Assembly (NCBI RefSeq): GCF_009711345.1
Contig: NZ_SMMA01000049.1
Location: 1 to 64,000 of the forward strand
Reading direction: 5' to 3'
DNA: 64,000 bases
Source: Pseudovibrio flavus
Lineage (GTDB): Bacteria; Pseudomonadota; Alphaproteobacteria; Rhizobiales; Stappiaceae
Shown: positions 37,224-47,519 of the stretch, one piece after another
How positions within the stretch are numbered: position 1 is the first letter of the stretch
How the letters are laid out: each line of letters opens with the position of its first letter
Translations under genes and position numbers: made by a program
Notes under the pieces: model-generated
The model's database searches: none
What the model saw: only the letters and a program-made list of their open reading frames with translations
Told to the model about the DNA's origin: nothing

Positions 37224-38459
37224 TTATTCCTCGTCTTCAAATGGCAGCATAACGGTGGCAGAAGCCATAGCGGCAATGCCTTCCTGTCTGCCCGTAAAGC
37301 CCAGCTTTTCAGATGTTGTAGCTTTCACGGCAACGCGGCCTACTGGCAATCCGCAGATCTTCGCAATGTTCTCGCGCAGAGCTTGGCGGTGCGGGCCAAT
37401 TTTTGGTGCTTCACAGATGATTGTCAGGTCAAGATGCACGATGCGGCCACCGCGCTGTTTAACCTTGTTCACCGCATGCTTGAGGAAGATGTCGCTTTCC
37501 GCGCCCTTCCAATGCGGATCAGAAGGAGGGAAGTGCAAGCCGATATCACCATCGGCAATAGCGCCAAACAATGCGTCTGTCAGCGCATGCAGCGCTACGT
37601 CTGCGTCCGAGTGGCCTTTCAGCTTCTTGTCATGTGGAATGGCAAGGCCACCGAGGATTACGGCAGTGCCTTCTTCAAAGGCATGAACGTCAAAGCCTTG
37701 GCCTACACGGGTTTCCATCTGGGTGCTTTCTGTGTTTTGCGAAACGATCTGCCGCGCGGTTTCCATATCCTGAGGCGTGGTGATTTTGATGTTCTGGCGG
37801 TGGCCCTCTACAATCTTCACGCGGTTACCGGTCCACTCAATAAGAGCGGTATCATCGGTAAAGTGGAAAAGGCCTTGATCTGCAGCGCTGCGGTGCGCCC
37901 CGATAATCGCCGAGAACGGAAATCCTTGCGGTGTTTGCGCAGCCCAAAGACCGGTGCGGTCTACAGTCTCTTTAACGGTTCCGTCTTCTGCTTCACGTTT
38001 CAAGGTGTCAGAAACCGGCGTTGCAGGCAGAACGGCCTGTTCGCCATTGTCGAGCGCTTCAATTACGCGGGCAAATAGATCATCGGTCACGAACGGGCGA
38101 ACGCCATCGTGAATGAGGACGTAGTCCGGCTTAAAAGGCTCGATGGCCTTCAAGCCATTATAAACGGAGGTCTGCCGGTCCTTGCCACCCTCTACAGGGT
38201 CTTGCAGGTTGCTTGGCTTTGCACCTTTGAGCGTATCCAGAAAGACGTCTTTATCGTCCTTGTGAATGACAGGCTGAATGACATCAATAAAAGGAAACGC
38301 GGCAATCGCATCGACAGTGTGCCGCAGAACGGAAAGGCCGGAAAGCTCCCGATACTGCTTCGGGCTCTTGTCATCTTTAGTGTACATGCGCGTGCCTCGT
38401 CCGGCAGCGACAATAATGACAGCAACTTTCTTATGATCTTTTTTCAAACAATCGCTCAT
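37224..38459 (-). CDS. ispDF: Bifunctional IspD-IspF of the MEP isoprenoid pathway
   Basis: The 411-residue fused enzyme has an N-terminal cytidylyltransferase domain ([24 protein letters not shown], about 1-235). A C-terminal 2-C-methyl-D-erythritol 2,4-cyclodiphosphate synthase domain follows ([42 protein letters not shown]). The fusion catalyses two non-consecutive steps of the MEP pathway; IspE is not here. Such fusions are common in alphaproteobacteria. It forms an operon with pncC and is divergent from dusB. Confidence 0.97.
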   Translation of the reverse strand: MSDCLKKDHKKVAVIIVAAGRGTRMYTKDDKSPKQYRELSGLSVLRHTVDAIAAFPFIDVIQPVIHKDDKDVFLDTLKGAKPSNLQDPVEGGKDRQTSVYNGLKAIEPFKPDYVLIHDGVRPFVTDDLFARVIEALDNGEQAVLPATPVSDTLKREAEDGTVKETVDRTGLWAAQTPQGFPFSAIIGAHRSAADQGLFHFTDDTALIEWTGNRVKIVEGHRQNIKITTPQDMETARQIVSQNTESTQMETRVGQGFDVHAFEEGTAVILGGLAIPHDKKLKGHSDADVALHALTDALFGAIADGDIGLHFPPSDPHWKGAESDIFLKHAVNKVKQRGGRIVHLDLTIICEAPKIGPHRQALRENIAKICGLPVGRVAVKATTSEKLGFTGRQEGIAAMASATVMLPFEDEE

Positions 38460-38610
38460 ACAGAAATTAACTTATCGAGTTGATAGCAGCGCAGGCCGCC
38501 CATCTTCCAAATTCATCAGTGACAGTTGGGCACTTTTGTCGTATTTGGCGGGCAATCTCAATATGTGTCTATGAAAATTATCCTAATTATCACTTGTCTG
38601 AATCATAAGA

Positions 38611-39681
38611 TTGTCTAAAATACAGGCAGAAACAAGTTTGCATATTGAATGTGCAGTTCCGGAACCTTCAGATCCCCAAAAAATGCTAAGTATCGGTAAT
38701 ATCTCACTTAAGAATAACGTTATGCTTGCGCCCATGTCCGGCATTACAGACCTTCCGTTCCGTCGGTTGGCCTACCGCTATGGAGCTGGCCTTGTTGTCA
38801 GTGAGATGGTTGCTAGCAACACCCTTGCCACAGGTCAGCACCAAAGTTTGCTGCGGGTAGAGGGTGAGGGAATCACGCCGCACGTTGTGCAGCTTTCTGG
38901 ACGCGACCCGAAATGGATGGCGGAAGGGGCTCGCATTGCTGAAGGCGCAGGCGCTCAAGTCATTGACATTAATATGGGTTGCCCTGCCAAAAAGGTGACA
39001 AGCGGCTACTCCGGTTCAGCGCTCATGAAGGACTTGCCTCTGGCGATGCAGCTCATTGAGGCGACCGTTGGGGCGGTCAGCGTACCGGTAACGCTGAAAA
39101 TGCGTCTGGGCTGGGACGAGAACTCCATCAACGCGCCTGTGCTTGCAAAGCAGGCGGAAGATGCCGGTGTTCAAATGATCACCGTTCATGGTCGTACGCG
39201 AAGCCAGTTTTATAAGGGCGAAGCAGACTGGAAAGCCATTCGAGCTGTGCGTGAGGCAATCTCTGTACCGCTTGTGGCGAACGGTGACTGCTGCGGCTAC
39301 GACGATGCCGTGACAATGCTGGAGCAGTCCGGTGCGGATCTGGTGATGATCGGGCGTGGCGCCTACGGGCGTCCTTGGTTACCGGGCCACGTTGCGCACT
39401 TCCTTAAAACGGGTGAGCGCAAGGAAGATCTGGTTGGTAGCGAGCTGGCTGATTTGGTTGTTGAGCATTACGAGGCGATGCTCTCCCACTACGGGCCGGA
39501 AATCGGCGTACGGGCAGCGCGAAAACACATCGGCTGGTATCTGGAAGCAAGCGGCACGTTGATCGATGCGCCAGAGGGTTTCCAGAAGGGGCTAATGACA
39601 AACGGTGATCCTGCATCTGTCATGAAGACCCTGCACAACTGGTTCTCCAACAACGACGGAAAACAACAAAAAGCCGCATAG
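38611..39681 (+). CDS. dusB: tRNA-dihydrouridine synthase DusB (NifR3)
   Basis: The FMN-dependent Dus TIM barrel is evident from NVMLAPMSGITDLPFRRLA, VVQLSGRDPKWMAEGARI, the catalytic-cysteine motif NMGCPAKKVTSGYSGSALM and MITVHGRTRSQFYKGEADW. It reduces uridines in tRNA. In alphaproteobacteria the gene (nifR3) leads the ntrBC operon, as here: ntrB starts 21 bases after its stop. The start is uncertain. The TTG at 38611 gives 356 residues, while an ATG at 38683 would begin just before the conserved domain. Neither has a strong ribosome binding site. Confidence 0.95.
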   Translation: MSKIQAETSLHIECAVPEPSDPQKMLSIGNISLKNNVMLAPMSGITDLPFRRLAYRYGAGLVVSEMVASNTLATGQHQSLLRVEGEGITPHVVQLSGRDPKWMAEGARIAEGAGAQVIDINMGCPAKKVTSGYSGSALMKDLPLAMQLIEATVGAVSVPVTLKMRLGWDENSINAPVLAKQAEDAGVQMITVHGRTRSQFYKGEADWKAIRAVREAISVPLVANGDCCGYDDAVTMLEQSGADLVMIGRGAYGRPWLPGHVAHFLKTGERKEDLVGSELADLVVEHYEAMLSHYGPEIGVRAARKHIGWYLEASGTLIDAPEGFQKGLMTNGDPASVMKTLHNWFSNNDGKQQKAA

Positions 39682-39702
39682 GGGGCGGTAGAAGGTGGCA
39701 AA

Positions 39703-40803
39703 ATGGGTTCGGTAGGATCGAGTGAGGGGCAACTGGTTCTGGATTCACTTCCGCATCCAGTCATTGTGCTCGACGAAAATAATGTCATCTTTGGTGCAAA
39801 TACAGCAGCAGAAGATTTCTTTCAGGCCAGCTTTTCTGTCCTGAAGCGCCATAGCATCTCGTATTTCGTGCCGTTTGGTAGCCCGCTATTGGCGCTGATC
39901 GCGCAGGTTCGTGAGCGTAATTCCTCCGTTAACGAGTATAAGGTTGATATCAGCTCGCCGCGCATCGGCCATGACAAGCTGGTAGATATTAACGCGTCTC
40001 CCATGAGTGGGCGCGAGGGCGCAGTTGTTCTGTTGTTCCAAGAGCGAACCATGGCGGAAAAGCTGGACAAGCAGCTGACCTCCAGAGGCGCTGCACGCAC
40101 AGTTACTGGCCTTGCTGCAATGCTGGCCCATGAGATCAAAAATCCGCTTTCTGGTATTCGCGGGGCGGCCCAGCTGCTGGAAATGGCAGTGGGTGATGAT
40201 GATCGCTCGCTCACTCGTCTTATTCAGGATGAAACAGACCGGATCGTAAAGCTGGTGGATCGTATGGAGGTGTTCTCAGACGAGCGCCCGATCGACCGTG
40301 AGCCGGTTAATATCCATAGTGTTCTGGACCATGTTAAGCGCATTGCGGAGCATGGCGTTGCCAAAAACATCAAGATCATAGAGCAATATGATCCGTCCTT
40401 GCCGCAGGTCTACGCCAACCGTGACCAACTGGTACAGGTTTTTCTCAATCTTATAAAAAATGCGAGCGAAGCCTTGGGCAACGTGAGAGATGCGGAAATC
40501 GTTATCTCTACAGCGTTTCGCCCCGGTATTCGCCTTTCTGTTCCCGGCGTTCGGGAACGGGTTTCATTGCCACTGGAATTTTGCGTTCGAGACAATGGGA
40601 CAGGGGTTCCAGAAGAACTTCTTCCGCATTTGTTTGAGCCATTCGTAACGACGAAAACAAACGGTTCAGGCCTTGGCTTGGCCTTGGTTGCCAAAATCGT
40701 CGGAGATCATGGCGGCGTAATCGAGTGTGACAGTACTGGGCGTGGCACGACTTTCCGCGTGCTTATGTCGGCTTACTCGCCACAAGAACACTCCCAGAGC
40801 TAA
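39703..40803 (+). CDS. ntrB: Nitrogen regulation sensor histidine kinase NtrB
   Basis: The 366-residue cytoplasmic kinase has an N-terminal PAS domain (about 10-115) and a dimerisation/phosphoacceptor segment with the H-box [21 protein letters not shown] HATPase_c domain follows, with [34 protein letters not shown] and [13 protein letters not shown]. NtrB phosphorylates NtrC under nitrogen limitation, controlled by PII proteins. It lies between dusB and ntrC with gaps of 21 and 11 bases. Confidence 0.96.
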   Translation: MGSVGSSEGQLVLDSLPHPVIVLDENNVIFGANTAAEDFFQASFSVLKRHSISYFVPFGSPLLALIAQVRERNSSVNEYKVDISSPRIGHDKLVDINASPMSGREGAVVLLFQERTMAEKLDKQLTSRGAARTVTGLAAMLAHEIKNPLSGIRGAAQLLEMAVGDDDRSLTRLIQDETDRIVKLVDRMEVFSDERPIDREPVNIHSVLDHVKRIAEHGVAKNIKIIEQYDPSLPQVYANRDQLVQVFLNLIKNASEALGNVRDAEIVISTAFRPGIRLSVPGVRERVSLPLEFCVRDNGTGVPEELLPHLFEPFVTTKTNGSGLGLALVAKIVGDHGGVIECDSTGRGTTFRVLMSAYSPQEHSQS

Positions 40804-40814
40804 TAGGGTTAAAA

Positions 40815-42257
40815 GTGATGCCAAGTGGAACTATCCTCGTTGCTGATGACGATGCTGCAATCCGCACCGTCCTAAATCAAGCGCTCTCGCGCGCAGGTTA
40901 CACAGTTCGGCTCACATCTAACGCGACAACCCTGTGGCGTTGGGTAAGCTCGGGCGAAGGTGATCTGGTTATCTCCGATGTGGTGATGCCAGACGAAAAT
41001 GCGTTTGACGTACTGCCACGCATTCGCAAACTGCGCCCAGACCTGCCGGTCGTCATCATGAGTGCGCAAAACACATTCATGACCGCCATTAAGGCGTCAG
41101 AGCAGGGCGCATACGAATACCTGCCAAAGCCTTTCGATCTCAAAGAGCTGATCGGTATTGTTGGCCGCGCTTTGGCGGAGCCTAAATCTCCAAACGCTCA
41201 GCTTGGCGATGATGGCGGCGAGAATATCCCGCTTGTTGGCCGCTCTCCGGCCATGCAGGAAATCTACCGCGTTCTGGCTCGCCTAATGCAGACCGACCTG
41301 ACCGTTATGATCAACGGTGAAAGCGGTACCGGTAAAGAGCTGGTCGCCCGCGCGCTGCACGATTACGGTAAGCGCCGCAATGGCCCGTTTGTGGCGGTCA
41401 ATATGGCTGCTATTCCTCGTGATTTGATCGAGTCTGAACTCTTCGGTCACGAGAAAGGGGCATTCACAGGCGCTCAGGCCCGTGCATCTGGCCGCTTCGA
41501 GCAGGCAGACGGCGGCACGCTGTTCCTTGATGAAATCGGCGATATGCCAATGGAAGCGCAAACCCGTTTGCTACGCGTTCTGCAGCAGGGTGAGTACACC
41601 ACTGTGGGCGGACGTACGCCGATTAAAACGGATGTGCGCATTGTTGCAGCCACCAATAAGGATCTGCGCCAGCTCATTAATCAGGGGCTCTTCCGCGAAG
41701 ACCTTTATTTCCGCCTCAACGTCGTTCCGATCCGCATTCCGCCGCTTCGTGAGCGCACAGAGGATGTGCCGGATCTTGTGCGCCACTTCTTCTCCCTTGC
41801 TGAGAAGGAAGGGTTACCTGCAAAGCAGATCGAGGTTGCAGCTCTTGATAAGCTGCGTCGCTATCGCTGGCCGGGTAACGTACGCGAGTTGGAAAACCTC
41901 GTTCGTCGCCTTTCCGCGCTTTACCCGCAAGATGTGATCACCTCAAACCTGATCGATCTGGAGCTGAGTCAGCCTGCTGTTTCTGCCGTAGACGACGAGC
42001 CCCGTGCGGAGCGTGATCTGTGCGCTTCCGTTGAGCATTATCTGGGTGACTACTTCGCAGGCTTTGGCGATACATTGCCACCTCCCGGCCTTTATCACCG
42101 CATCCTGAGAGAGGTTGAATACCCGCTCATCAGCGCTGTGTTGGCCGCCACAAGAGGTAACCAGATCAAGGCTGCTGAGCTTCTGGGTGTGAATCGCAAT
42201 ACGCTACGTAAGAAAATTCGCGATCTCGACGTTAAGGTCATCCGTAGTTCGCGGTAA
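40815..42257 (+). CDS. ntrC: Nitrogen regulation response regulator NtrC
   Basis: The 480-residue sigma-54 activator has a receiver domain (phosphoacceptor aspartate in [14 protein letters not shown]). The AAA+ domain carries Walker [19 protein letters not shown], the sigma-54 contact loop GAFTGA in [15 protein letters not shown], and Walker [14 protein letters not shown]. The C-terminus is a Fis-type helix-turn-helix ([20 protein letters not shown]). It should activate nitrogen-scavenging promoters. A terminator follows and separates it from ntrYX. Confidence 0.97.
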   Translation: MMPSGTILVADDDAAIRTVLNQALSRAGYTVRLTSNATTLWRWVSSGEGDLVISDVVMPDENAFDVLPRIRKLRPDLPVVIMSAQNTFMTAIKASEQGAYEYLPKPFDLKELIGIVGRALAEPKSPNAQLGDDGGENIPLVGRSPAMQEIYRVLARLMQTDLTVMINGESGTGKELVARALHDYGKRRNGPFVAVNMAAIPRDLIESELFGHEKGAFTGAQARASGRFEQADGGTLFLDEIGDMPMEAQTRLLRVLQQGEYTTVGGRTPIKTDVRIVAATNKDLRQLINQGLFREDLYFRLNVVPIRIPPLRERTEDVPDLVRHFFSLAEKEGLPAKQIEVAALDKLRRYRWPGNVRELENLVRRLSALYPQDVITSNLIDLELSQPAVSAVDDEPRAERDLCASVEHYLGDYFAGFGDTLPPPGLYHRILREVEYPLISAVLAATRGNQIKAAELLGVNRNTLRKKIRDLDVKVIRSSR

Positions 42258-42266
42258 ATTCCTTCT

Positions 42267-42314
42267 CGGGGCTCTTAGGTGTTGCATACCTGCCATTGCT
42301 TAGAGCCCCGTTTT
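42267..42314 (+). terminator. Rho-independent terminator between ntrC and ntrY
   Basis: CGGGGCTCT (42267-42275) pairs perfectly with AGAGCCCCG (42302-42310) and is followed by TTTT. The 26-base loop contains a small inner dyad, AGGT/ACCT. It marks the end of the dusB-ntrB-ntrC unit, so ntrYX should have its own promoter in the next 110 bases. Confidence 0.8.
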
Positions 42315-42424
42315 CCCCAGTATCTTGGCCCCCTTAGATCTCATTGTCTCATTTTGGCAACATTGTGTGGTAGTAAAGTCGCTATTGCATTTGCTGCGCA
42401 GATTTAAAATGTGATCGGGCCCTG

Positions 42425-44710
42425 ATGATTTTAAAAACCAAGCTGGATGGGGACGCCAACGGCAACGGCCTTAACGGGCGAAAGGCACGTATCTTCGGCC
42501 TTTCCATCGTTGTTGTCGCTCTTATCTCCATCGCTCTATCGTTCCTTGTGCTTATGGGTCTCACACCGATTGACCCAACCGAGAACGTTATCTACGCGGC
42601 GTTGATCACCAACTCCCTGCTTGTTGCCACCCTCGTCGGTCTTATTATCTGGGAGTTTAGCCGTCTTCTCAAAGCAAGAAGGCGCGGACGCGCTGCTGCA
42701 CGGCTTCACGTGCGCACCGTCACTATGTTTTCCCTCGTTGCTGCTATTCCGGCCATTATCGTTGCAGCTGTGGCAACGATTACGCTCGATCAGGGTCTTG
42801 ATCGCTGGTTCGAAAAACGCACCAAAGAGATCATCGGTAACGCACAATCCGTTGCTGCGGCCTATGTTCAAGAACACGGCAATATTCTGCGCTCTACGCT
42901 TATTGCGATGGTGAACGACGTTGATCTTAACCGCAACGCATACCACTACGAACCATCACGCTTTGATCGCTTTTTTGAGACCCAGACTTGGGTTCGCGGT
43001 CTGCTCGGCGCTTACATTCTAAAGCGGGACGGAACTGTTGTGATGCGTGTACTGCGCGATCCTGATGTTGCGCCTCTGCTGCCGCCGGAAAACGCGATGA
43101 AGCAGGCGCAAGATGGCGCGCCAATCCTTATTCACCCGGGCGTATCGAACCTCGTAGGCGGCGTTATGAAGCTGTCTGCCTATGATGACCTTTATCTCTA
43201 TGTAACCCGCGCTCTGGACCCTCGCGTTGTTGAATATCAGCGCCTTGCCGAGGCTGGCGTGAATGACTACGCGGAGATGGAGAACGGGCGCTTTGGTGTT
43301 CAGCTTGCCTTCGCTATCGTTTACGTTGGCGTGGCGCTTGTGCTGCTGCTTGCATCCATCTGGGTCGGCTTTGGCTTTGCAAATAATCTCGTGAGGCCGA
43401 TCCGTAACCTTATTGGTGCCGCTGACGAAGTCTCCAAAGGCAATTTGAAGGTTCAGGTGGAAGCGAATGGCTCCAGTGGTGACATGGTCAACCTCGCCTC
43501 TACCTTCAACAATATGACGGGGCAGCTGCGCGGTCAGCGCGAGGCGCTCCTAGCTGCAAACGACCAGATCGACAAACGCCGCCGCTTTACCGAGGCGGTG
43601 CTTTCCGGCGTTTCCTCTGGTGTTATCGGCATCGATGATGCAGGGCGCATCACGCTGGTCAACCGCGCTGCAATGGATCTCCTGAAGCAGGACGAGAAAG
43701 AACTGCTCGCAAAGCCTATCGGGGAAGCGATCAAAGAGCTGTCTGAGACAATCGATACAGCTCTCGAGCAGGTCGAAACCAATAAGCCGAAGCTTTCTCA
43801 GGTCTCCCTTGTGCGTCGTGGCCGCGAGCGTACCGTGAACGTTCAGGTGACGACGGAAGAGGCGACCCGCACAGAGCACGGCTTTGTGGTTACGCTTGAC
43901 GATATTACCGATCTCGTCGCCGCACAGCGAAACTCAGCGTGGGCTGACGTTGCTCGCCGTATCGCACACGAGATCAAAAACCCGCTTACCCCGATCCAGC
44001 TTTCTGCAGAGCGTATCCGCAGACGTTACGCCAAACAGATCGTTGATGATGACCGCAAGGTCTTCGACCAGTGCGTGGATACGATCATCCGTCAGGTGGG
44101 TGATATCGGCCGCATGGTGGATGAGTTCTCCTCCTTCGCCCGTATGCCGAAGCCTCATTTCAGTGAAGGTGACCTGCGCAATACAGTGCGTGAAGCCGCG
44201 TTCATGCTCTCTGTCGCAAATCCTGACATTAAGATCGAGAGCGAGCTGCCTGATGAGGTCGTTCCTATCCGTTTTGATAGCCGCCTTGTAGGGCAGGCCG
44301 TTGGTAACGTGGTGAAGAACGCAACTGAAGCTGTCGGGGCCTATCAGCTTAAACATCCTGATGAGGAAAAAGGGCACGTCCTTATCAGGCTGGTGAGTGA
44401 AGGCGATATGCAGGTTGTCGAAGTAATCGACAATGGTATCGGCCTTCCGGCAGAACATCGCCAACGGCTGTTGGAGCCGTACATGACCACCCGTGAAAAG
44501 GGCACCGGTCTGGGGCTGGCGATTGTAAGAAAAATTATGGAAGACCACGGTGGTGGCATCGAGCTTTGCGATGCACCATCAGTTGCGCAAGGCGGGCATG
44601 GGGCAATGATCCGCTTGTTCATGCGCACTTCGACTTCCCAAGACAAAAACGAAATTTCAACCGAAGAAATGGTGGGTGCAGGCAATGGCAACGGACATTC
44701 TGATCGTTGA
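42425..44710 (+). CDS. ntrY: Membrane sensor histidine kinase NtrY
   Basis: The 761-residue protein has membrane helices near residues 25-50, 60-80 and 95-120, an extracytoplasmic sensing region (about 120-290) and a further helix (LAFAIVYVGVALVLLLASIW). A HAMP domain, a PAS domain, the H-box [20 protein letters not shown] and an ATPase domain (EKGTGLGLAIVRKIMEDHGG) follow. NtrY pairs with NtrX in nitrogen, redox and envelope control in alphaproteobacteria. The ATG at 42425 follows a GATCGGGCC stretch with a weak ribosome binding site. ntrX starts inside its last codons. Confidence 0.96.
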   Translation: MILKTKLDGDANGNGLNGRKARIFGLSIVVVALISIALSFLVLMGLTPIDPTENVIYAALITNSLLVATLVGLIIWEFSRLLKARRRGRAAARLHVRTVTMFSLVAAIPAIIVAAVATITLDQGLDRWFEKRTKEIIGNAQSVAAAYVQEHGNILRSTLIAMVNDVDLNRNAYHYEPSRFDRFFETQTWVRGLLGAYILKRDGTVVMRVLRDPDVAPLLPPENAMKQAQDGAPILIHPGVSNLVGGVMKLSAYDDLYLYVTRALDPRVVEYQRLAEAGVNDYAEMENGRFGVQLAFAIVYVGVALVLLLASIWVGFGFANNLVRPIRNLIGAADEVSKGNLKVQVEANGSSGDMVNLASTFNNMTGQLRGQREALLAANDQIDKRRRFTEAVLSGVSSGVIGIDDAGRITLVNRAAMDLLKQDEKELLAKPIGEAIKELSETIDTALEQVETNKPKLSQVSLVRRGRERTVNVQVTTEEATRTEHGFVVTLDDITDLVAAQRNSAWADVARRIAHEIKNPLTPIQLSAERIRRRYAKQIVDDDRKVFDQCVDTIIRQVGDIGRMVDEFSSFARMPKPHFSEGDLRNTVREAAFMLSVANPDIKIESELPDEVVPIRFDSRLVGQAVGNVVKNATEAVGAYQLKHPDEEKGHVLIRLVSEGDMQVVEVIDNGIGLPAEHRQRLLEPYMTTREKGTGLGLAIVRKIMEDHGGGIELCDAPSVAQGGHGAMIRLFMRTSTSQDKNEISTEEMVGAGNGNGHSDR

Positions 44711-46052
44711 TGATGAAGCTGATATCCGCGAACTGATCGCTGGTATTCTTGAAGATGATGGGTATGCGGCTCGTACCGCAGGAGACAGTGACAGCGCACT
44801 GGCTGCAATTGCAGACAGGCGTCCGGCACTTGTTGTTCTGGATATCTGGCTGCAGGGCAGCAAGCTGGACGGGTTGGAACTGCTTGAGGTTATCAAGGAG
44901 CAAAACCCAGATCTGCCTGTTGTGATTATTTCCGGTCACGGCAACGTGGAAACAGCGGTTTCCGCCATCAAAAAGGGCGCTTACGACTACATCGAAAAGC
45001 CGTTCAAGGCTGATCGTCTGGTGCTTATTACGGAGCGTGCTCTGGAAGCATCCAGCATGAAGCGCGAAATCCGCGAGCTTAAACAGCGCAGTGGCGACGC
45101 CGCTCGCTTGGTTGGTAGCTCTAGCGCGATGAACCACCTTCGCCAGACAATCGAGCGTGTGGCTCTAACGAATAGCCGTATTTTGATTACTGGTCCTTCC
45201 GGATCGGGCAAGGAATTGGTCGCCCGTACAATTCACGAAATCTCCCCACGCCAGAAGGCTCCGTTTGTTGTTATCAACGCAGCAAACATCACGCCTGAAC
45301 GCATGGAGGAAGAGCTCTTCGGTATTGAAGAAACCGACCATTCCCCGCGTAAAGTGGGTGCTTTGGAAGAAGCCCATGGCGGCACGCTCTACCTTGATGA
45401 AGTTGGCGAAATGCCACGCGAAACGCAGAACAAAATCCTGCGTGTTCTTGTGGAGCAAACTTTTAGCCGTGTTGGCGGTGTTTCTCGCGTAAAAGTGGAT
45501 GTGCGCATCCTGTCTTCCAGCGCCAAAAATGTCGAACTTGAAGTAGCCGAAGGCCGCTTCCGCGAGGATTTGTATCACCGTTTGGGCGTTGTTCCCCTTC
45601 GCGTGCCTGCTCTGGAAGAGCGCCGTGAGGATATTCCCCAGCTGATTCACTACTTTATGCAGCAGATTTCCGGTGCTACCGGTCTGCCAATGCGCCGTAT
45701 TGGTGAAGATGCTATGGCGGTTCTACAAACCCACGACTGGCCGGGCAATTTGCGCCAGTTGCGCAACAACGTAGAGCGCCTGATGATCCTGACCAGAGCA
45801 GAGCCGGAAGCCGTGATTTCTGCGGATTTACTGCCTTCTGAAGTGGCTTCTACCCTGCCGAATATGCCCGGCGGAAGTGGTTCTGAAGAGCTGATGTCTC
45901 TGCCTTTGCGTGAGGCCCGTGAGCAGTTTGAAAGAGAGTACCTTAAAGCACAGGTTAAGCGCTTTGGTGGTAACATTTCGCGCACTGCCGAATACGTTGG
46001 CATGGAACGTTCCGCATTGCACCGCAAACTAAAATCATTAGGATTGTCATAG
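44685..46052 (+). CDS. ntrX: Response regulator NtrX (lacks the GAFTGA loop)
   Basis: The 455-residue protein has a receiver domain (DILIVDDEADIRELIAGILE, aspartate in LVVLDIWLQGSKLDG). The AAA+ domain has Walker A GPSGSGKELVARTIHEIS and Walker B GGTLYLDEVGEMPRET. The C-terminus is a Fis-like helix-turn-helix (GGNISRTAEYVGMERSALHR). Where NtrC has GAFTGA, NtrX reads IEETDHSPRKVGALEEA, so sigma-54 contact should be lost; this is known for alphaproteobacterial NtrX. The ATG at 44685 overlaps ntrY by 26 bases. An in-frame GTG at 44676 is less likely. Confidence 0.96.
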   Translation: MATDILIVDDEADIRELIAGILEDDGYAARTAGDSDSALAAIADRRPALVVLDIWLQGSKLDGLELLEVIKEQNPDLPVVIISGHGNVETAVSAIKKGAYDYIEKPFKADRLVLITERALEASSMKREIRELKQRSGDAARLVGSSSAMNHLRQTIERVALTNSRILITGPSGSGKELVARTIHEISPRQKAPFVVINAANITPERMEEELFGIEETDHSPRKVGALEEAHGGTLYLDEVGEMPRETQNKILRVLVEQTFSRVGGVSRVKVDVRILSSSAKNVELEVAEGRFREDLYHRLGVVPLRVPALEERREDIPQLIHYFMQQISGATGLPMRRIGEDAMAVLQTHDWPGNLRQLRNNVERLMILTRAEPEAVISADLLPSEVASTLPNMPGGSGSEELMSLPLREAREQFEREYLKAQVKRFGGNISRTAEYVGMERSALHRKLKSLGLS

Positions 46053-46091
46053 GGCTGGGTGTTGATCCCAGATCGCCCTTAGGAACATGAG

Positions 46092-47468
46092 ATGAAAGTT
46101 GTCATTTGTGGCGCCGGCCAGGTTGGCTACGGCATTGCTGAAAAGCTGGCCTCAGAGCAAAACGATGTATCGGTAATTGACAGTTCCCCTCAGCTGGTGA
46201 ACGTCATCCGAGATACGCTGGATGTGCGCGGCTTTGTTGGCCATGGCGCGCACCCTGATGTTCTTGCGCAAGCAGGCGCCGATCAGGCCGATATGATTAT
46301 CGCCGTGACCCTTTACGACGAAGTGAACATGGTTGCGTGTCAGGTTGCGCACTCTCTGTTCAACGTTCCTACAAAGGTCGCCCGCGTTCGCGCTCAAAGC
46401 TACTTGGCACCGCAGAACAGCAATCTGTTCTCTCGCGAGAATATGCCGATCGACGTGATCATTTCCCCCGAGATCGAAGTGGGTGAAATGGTTCTGCGTC
46501 GCCTGTCATTGCCAGGTGCAATGGAAACGGTGCGCTTTGCCGATGATAACGTCATCGTGGTTGGTATCGACTGTCATGCCGACTGTCCGGTGCTTAACAC
46601 GCCGCTTCGCCAGCTTTCCGAACTCTTCCCAGACTTGATGGCAACCGTTGTGGGTGTATCCCGTGATGGTAACGTCTTCGTGCCGCGCAGTGGTGACATG
46701 CTGCGGGAAGGGGATATCGCCTACGTTTGCTCCAAGCGCGATCAGGTTCGCCGTATGCTTGGCATCTTCGGTCACGAAGAGCCGGAGGCAAAACGCGTTA
46801 TCATCGCAGGTGGCGGTAACATCGGTTCTTACGTTGCCCGTCATCTGGAAAAGCGCCAGATCAAGACCAAGGTCAAGATCATCGAGCAGTCCCGCGAAAA
46901 AGCGGTTCGTATTGCTGATGAGCTGCGCCGCACCGTGGTGCTGCACGGCAGTGCGCTTGATCAGGTGTTGTTGCAGGAGGCCGATGTTCAAAACACAGAC
47001 ATGATCGTCGCGCTCACCAACGTGGATGAGGTGAACGTTCTTTCCTGCGTTATGGCCAAAAAACTTGGCTGTGAGCGCAACCTTTCGTTGTTGAACAACT
47101 CTAGTTATCCGGCCTTTGCTGGCGCACTGGGTATCGACACGTTCGTTAACCCGCGTCAGGTGACCATTTCCAAAATCCTTCAGCACGTACGCCGTGGCCG
47201 TATTCGTTCGGTTCACACGCTGCAAAACGGTGCTGCTGAAGTGATTGAGGCTGAAGCTTTGGAAACCTCACCACTTGTAGGCCGTCCGCTTCGAGAGATC
47301 GAAGGCGTCGAGGGAATACGTATTGGTGCAATTTTCCGCAATGATACGGTGATAAAACCTAGTGGTGATGACACCATTTTGGCAAAGGACCGCGTTGTAA
47401 TTTTTGCCGTTGCGAATAAAGTGCGGCAAGTGGAGCAGATGTTCCGTGTATCCCTTGAATTCTTCTAG
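46092..47468 (+). CDS. trkA: Trk potassium uptake regulatory protein TrkA
   Basis: The 458-residue cytoplasmic protein has two tandem RCK units. Each has a Rossmann NAD-binding motif (VVICGAGQVGYGIAEKLASE and VIIAGGGNIGSYVARHLEKR) followed by a TrkA_C ligand domain. It gates TrkH/TrkG potassium channels. It follows ntrX by 39 bases, the conserved alphaproteobacterial order, and may be transcribed with ntrYX. The membrane channel gene is not in the window. Confidence 0.96.
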   Translation: MKVVICGAGQVGYGIAEKLASEQNDVSVIDSSPQLVNVIRDTLDVRGFVGHGAHPDVLAQAGADQADMIIAVTLYDEVNMVACQVAHSLFNVPTKVARVRAQSYLAPQNSNLFSRENMPIDVIISPEIEVGEMVLRRLSLPGAMETVRFADDNVIVVGIDCHADCPVLNTPLRQLSELFPDLMATVVGVSRDGNVFVPRSGDMLREGDIAYVCSKRDQVRRMLGIFGHEEPEAKRVIIAGGGNIGSYVARHLEKRQIKTKVKIIEQSREKAVRIADELRRTVVLHGSALDQVLLQEADVQNTDMIVALTNVDEVNVLSCVMAKKLGCERNLSLLNNSSYPAFAGALGIDTFVNPRQVTISKILQHVRRGRIRSVHTLQNGAAEVIEAEALETSPLVGRPLREIEGVEGIRIGAIFRNDTVIKPSGDDTILAKDRVVIFAVANKVRQVEQMFRVSLEFF

Positions 47469-47519
47469 AGCGCGGGCACCAGCCGAATTTAGCTATCTTA
47501 TTGGAAGGAATAGAAAATC

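Noticed and set aside
38460-38610. Sigma-54 promoter ahead of dusB-ntrBC (GGGCACTTTTGTC)
   Set aside because: The GG and GC dinucleotides are not at the required spacing.
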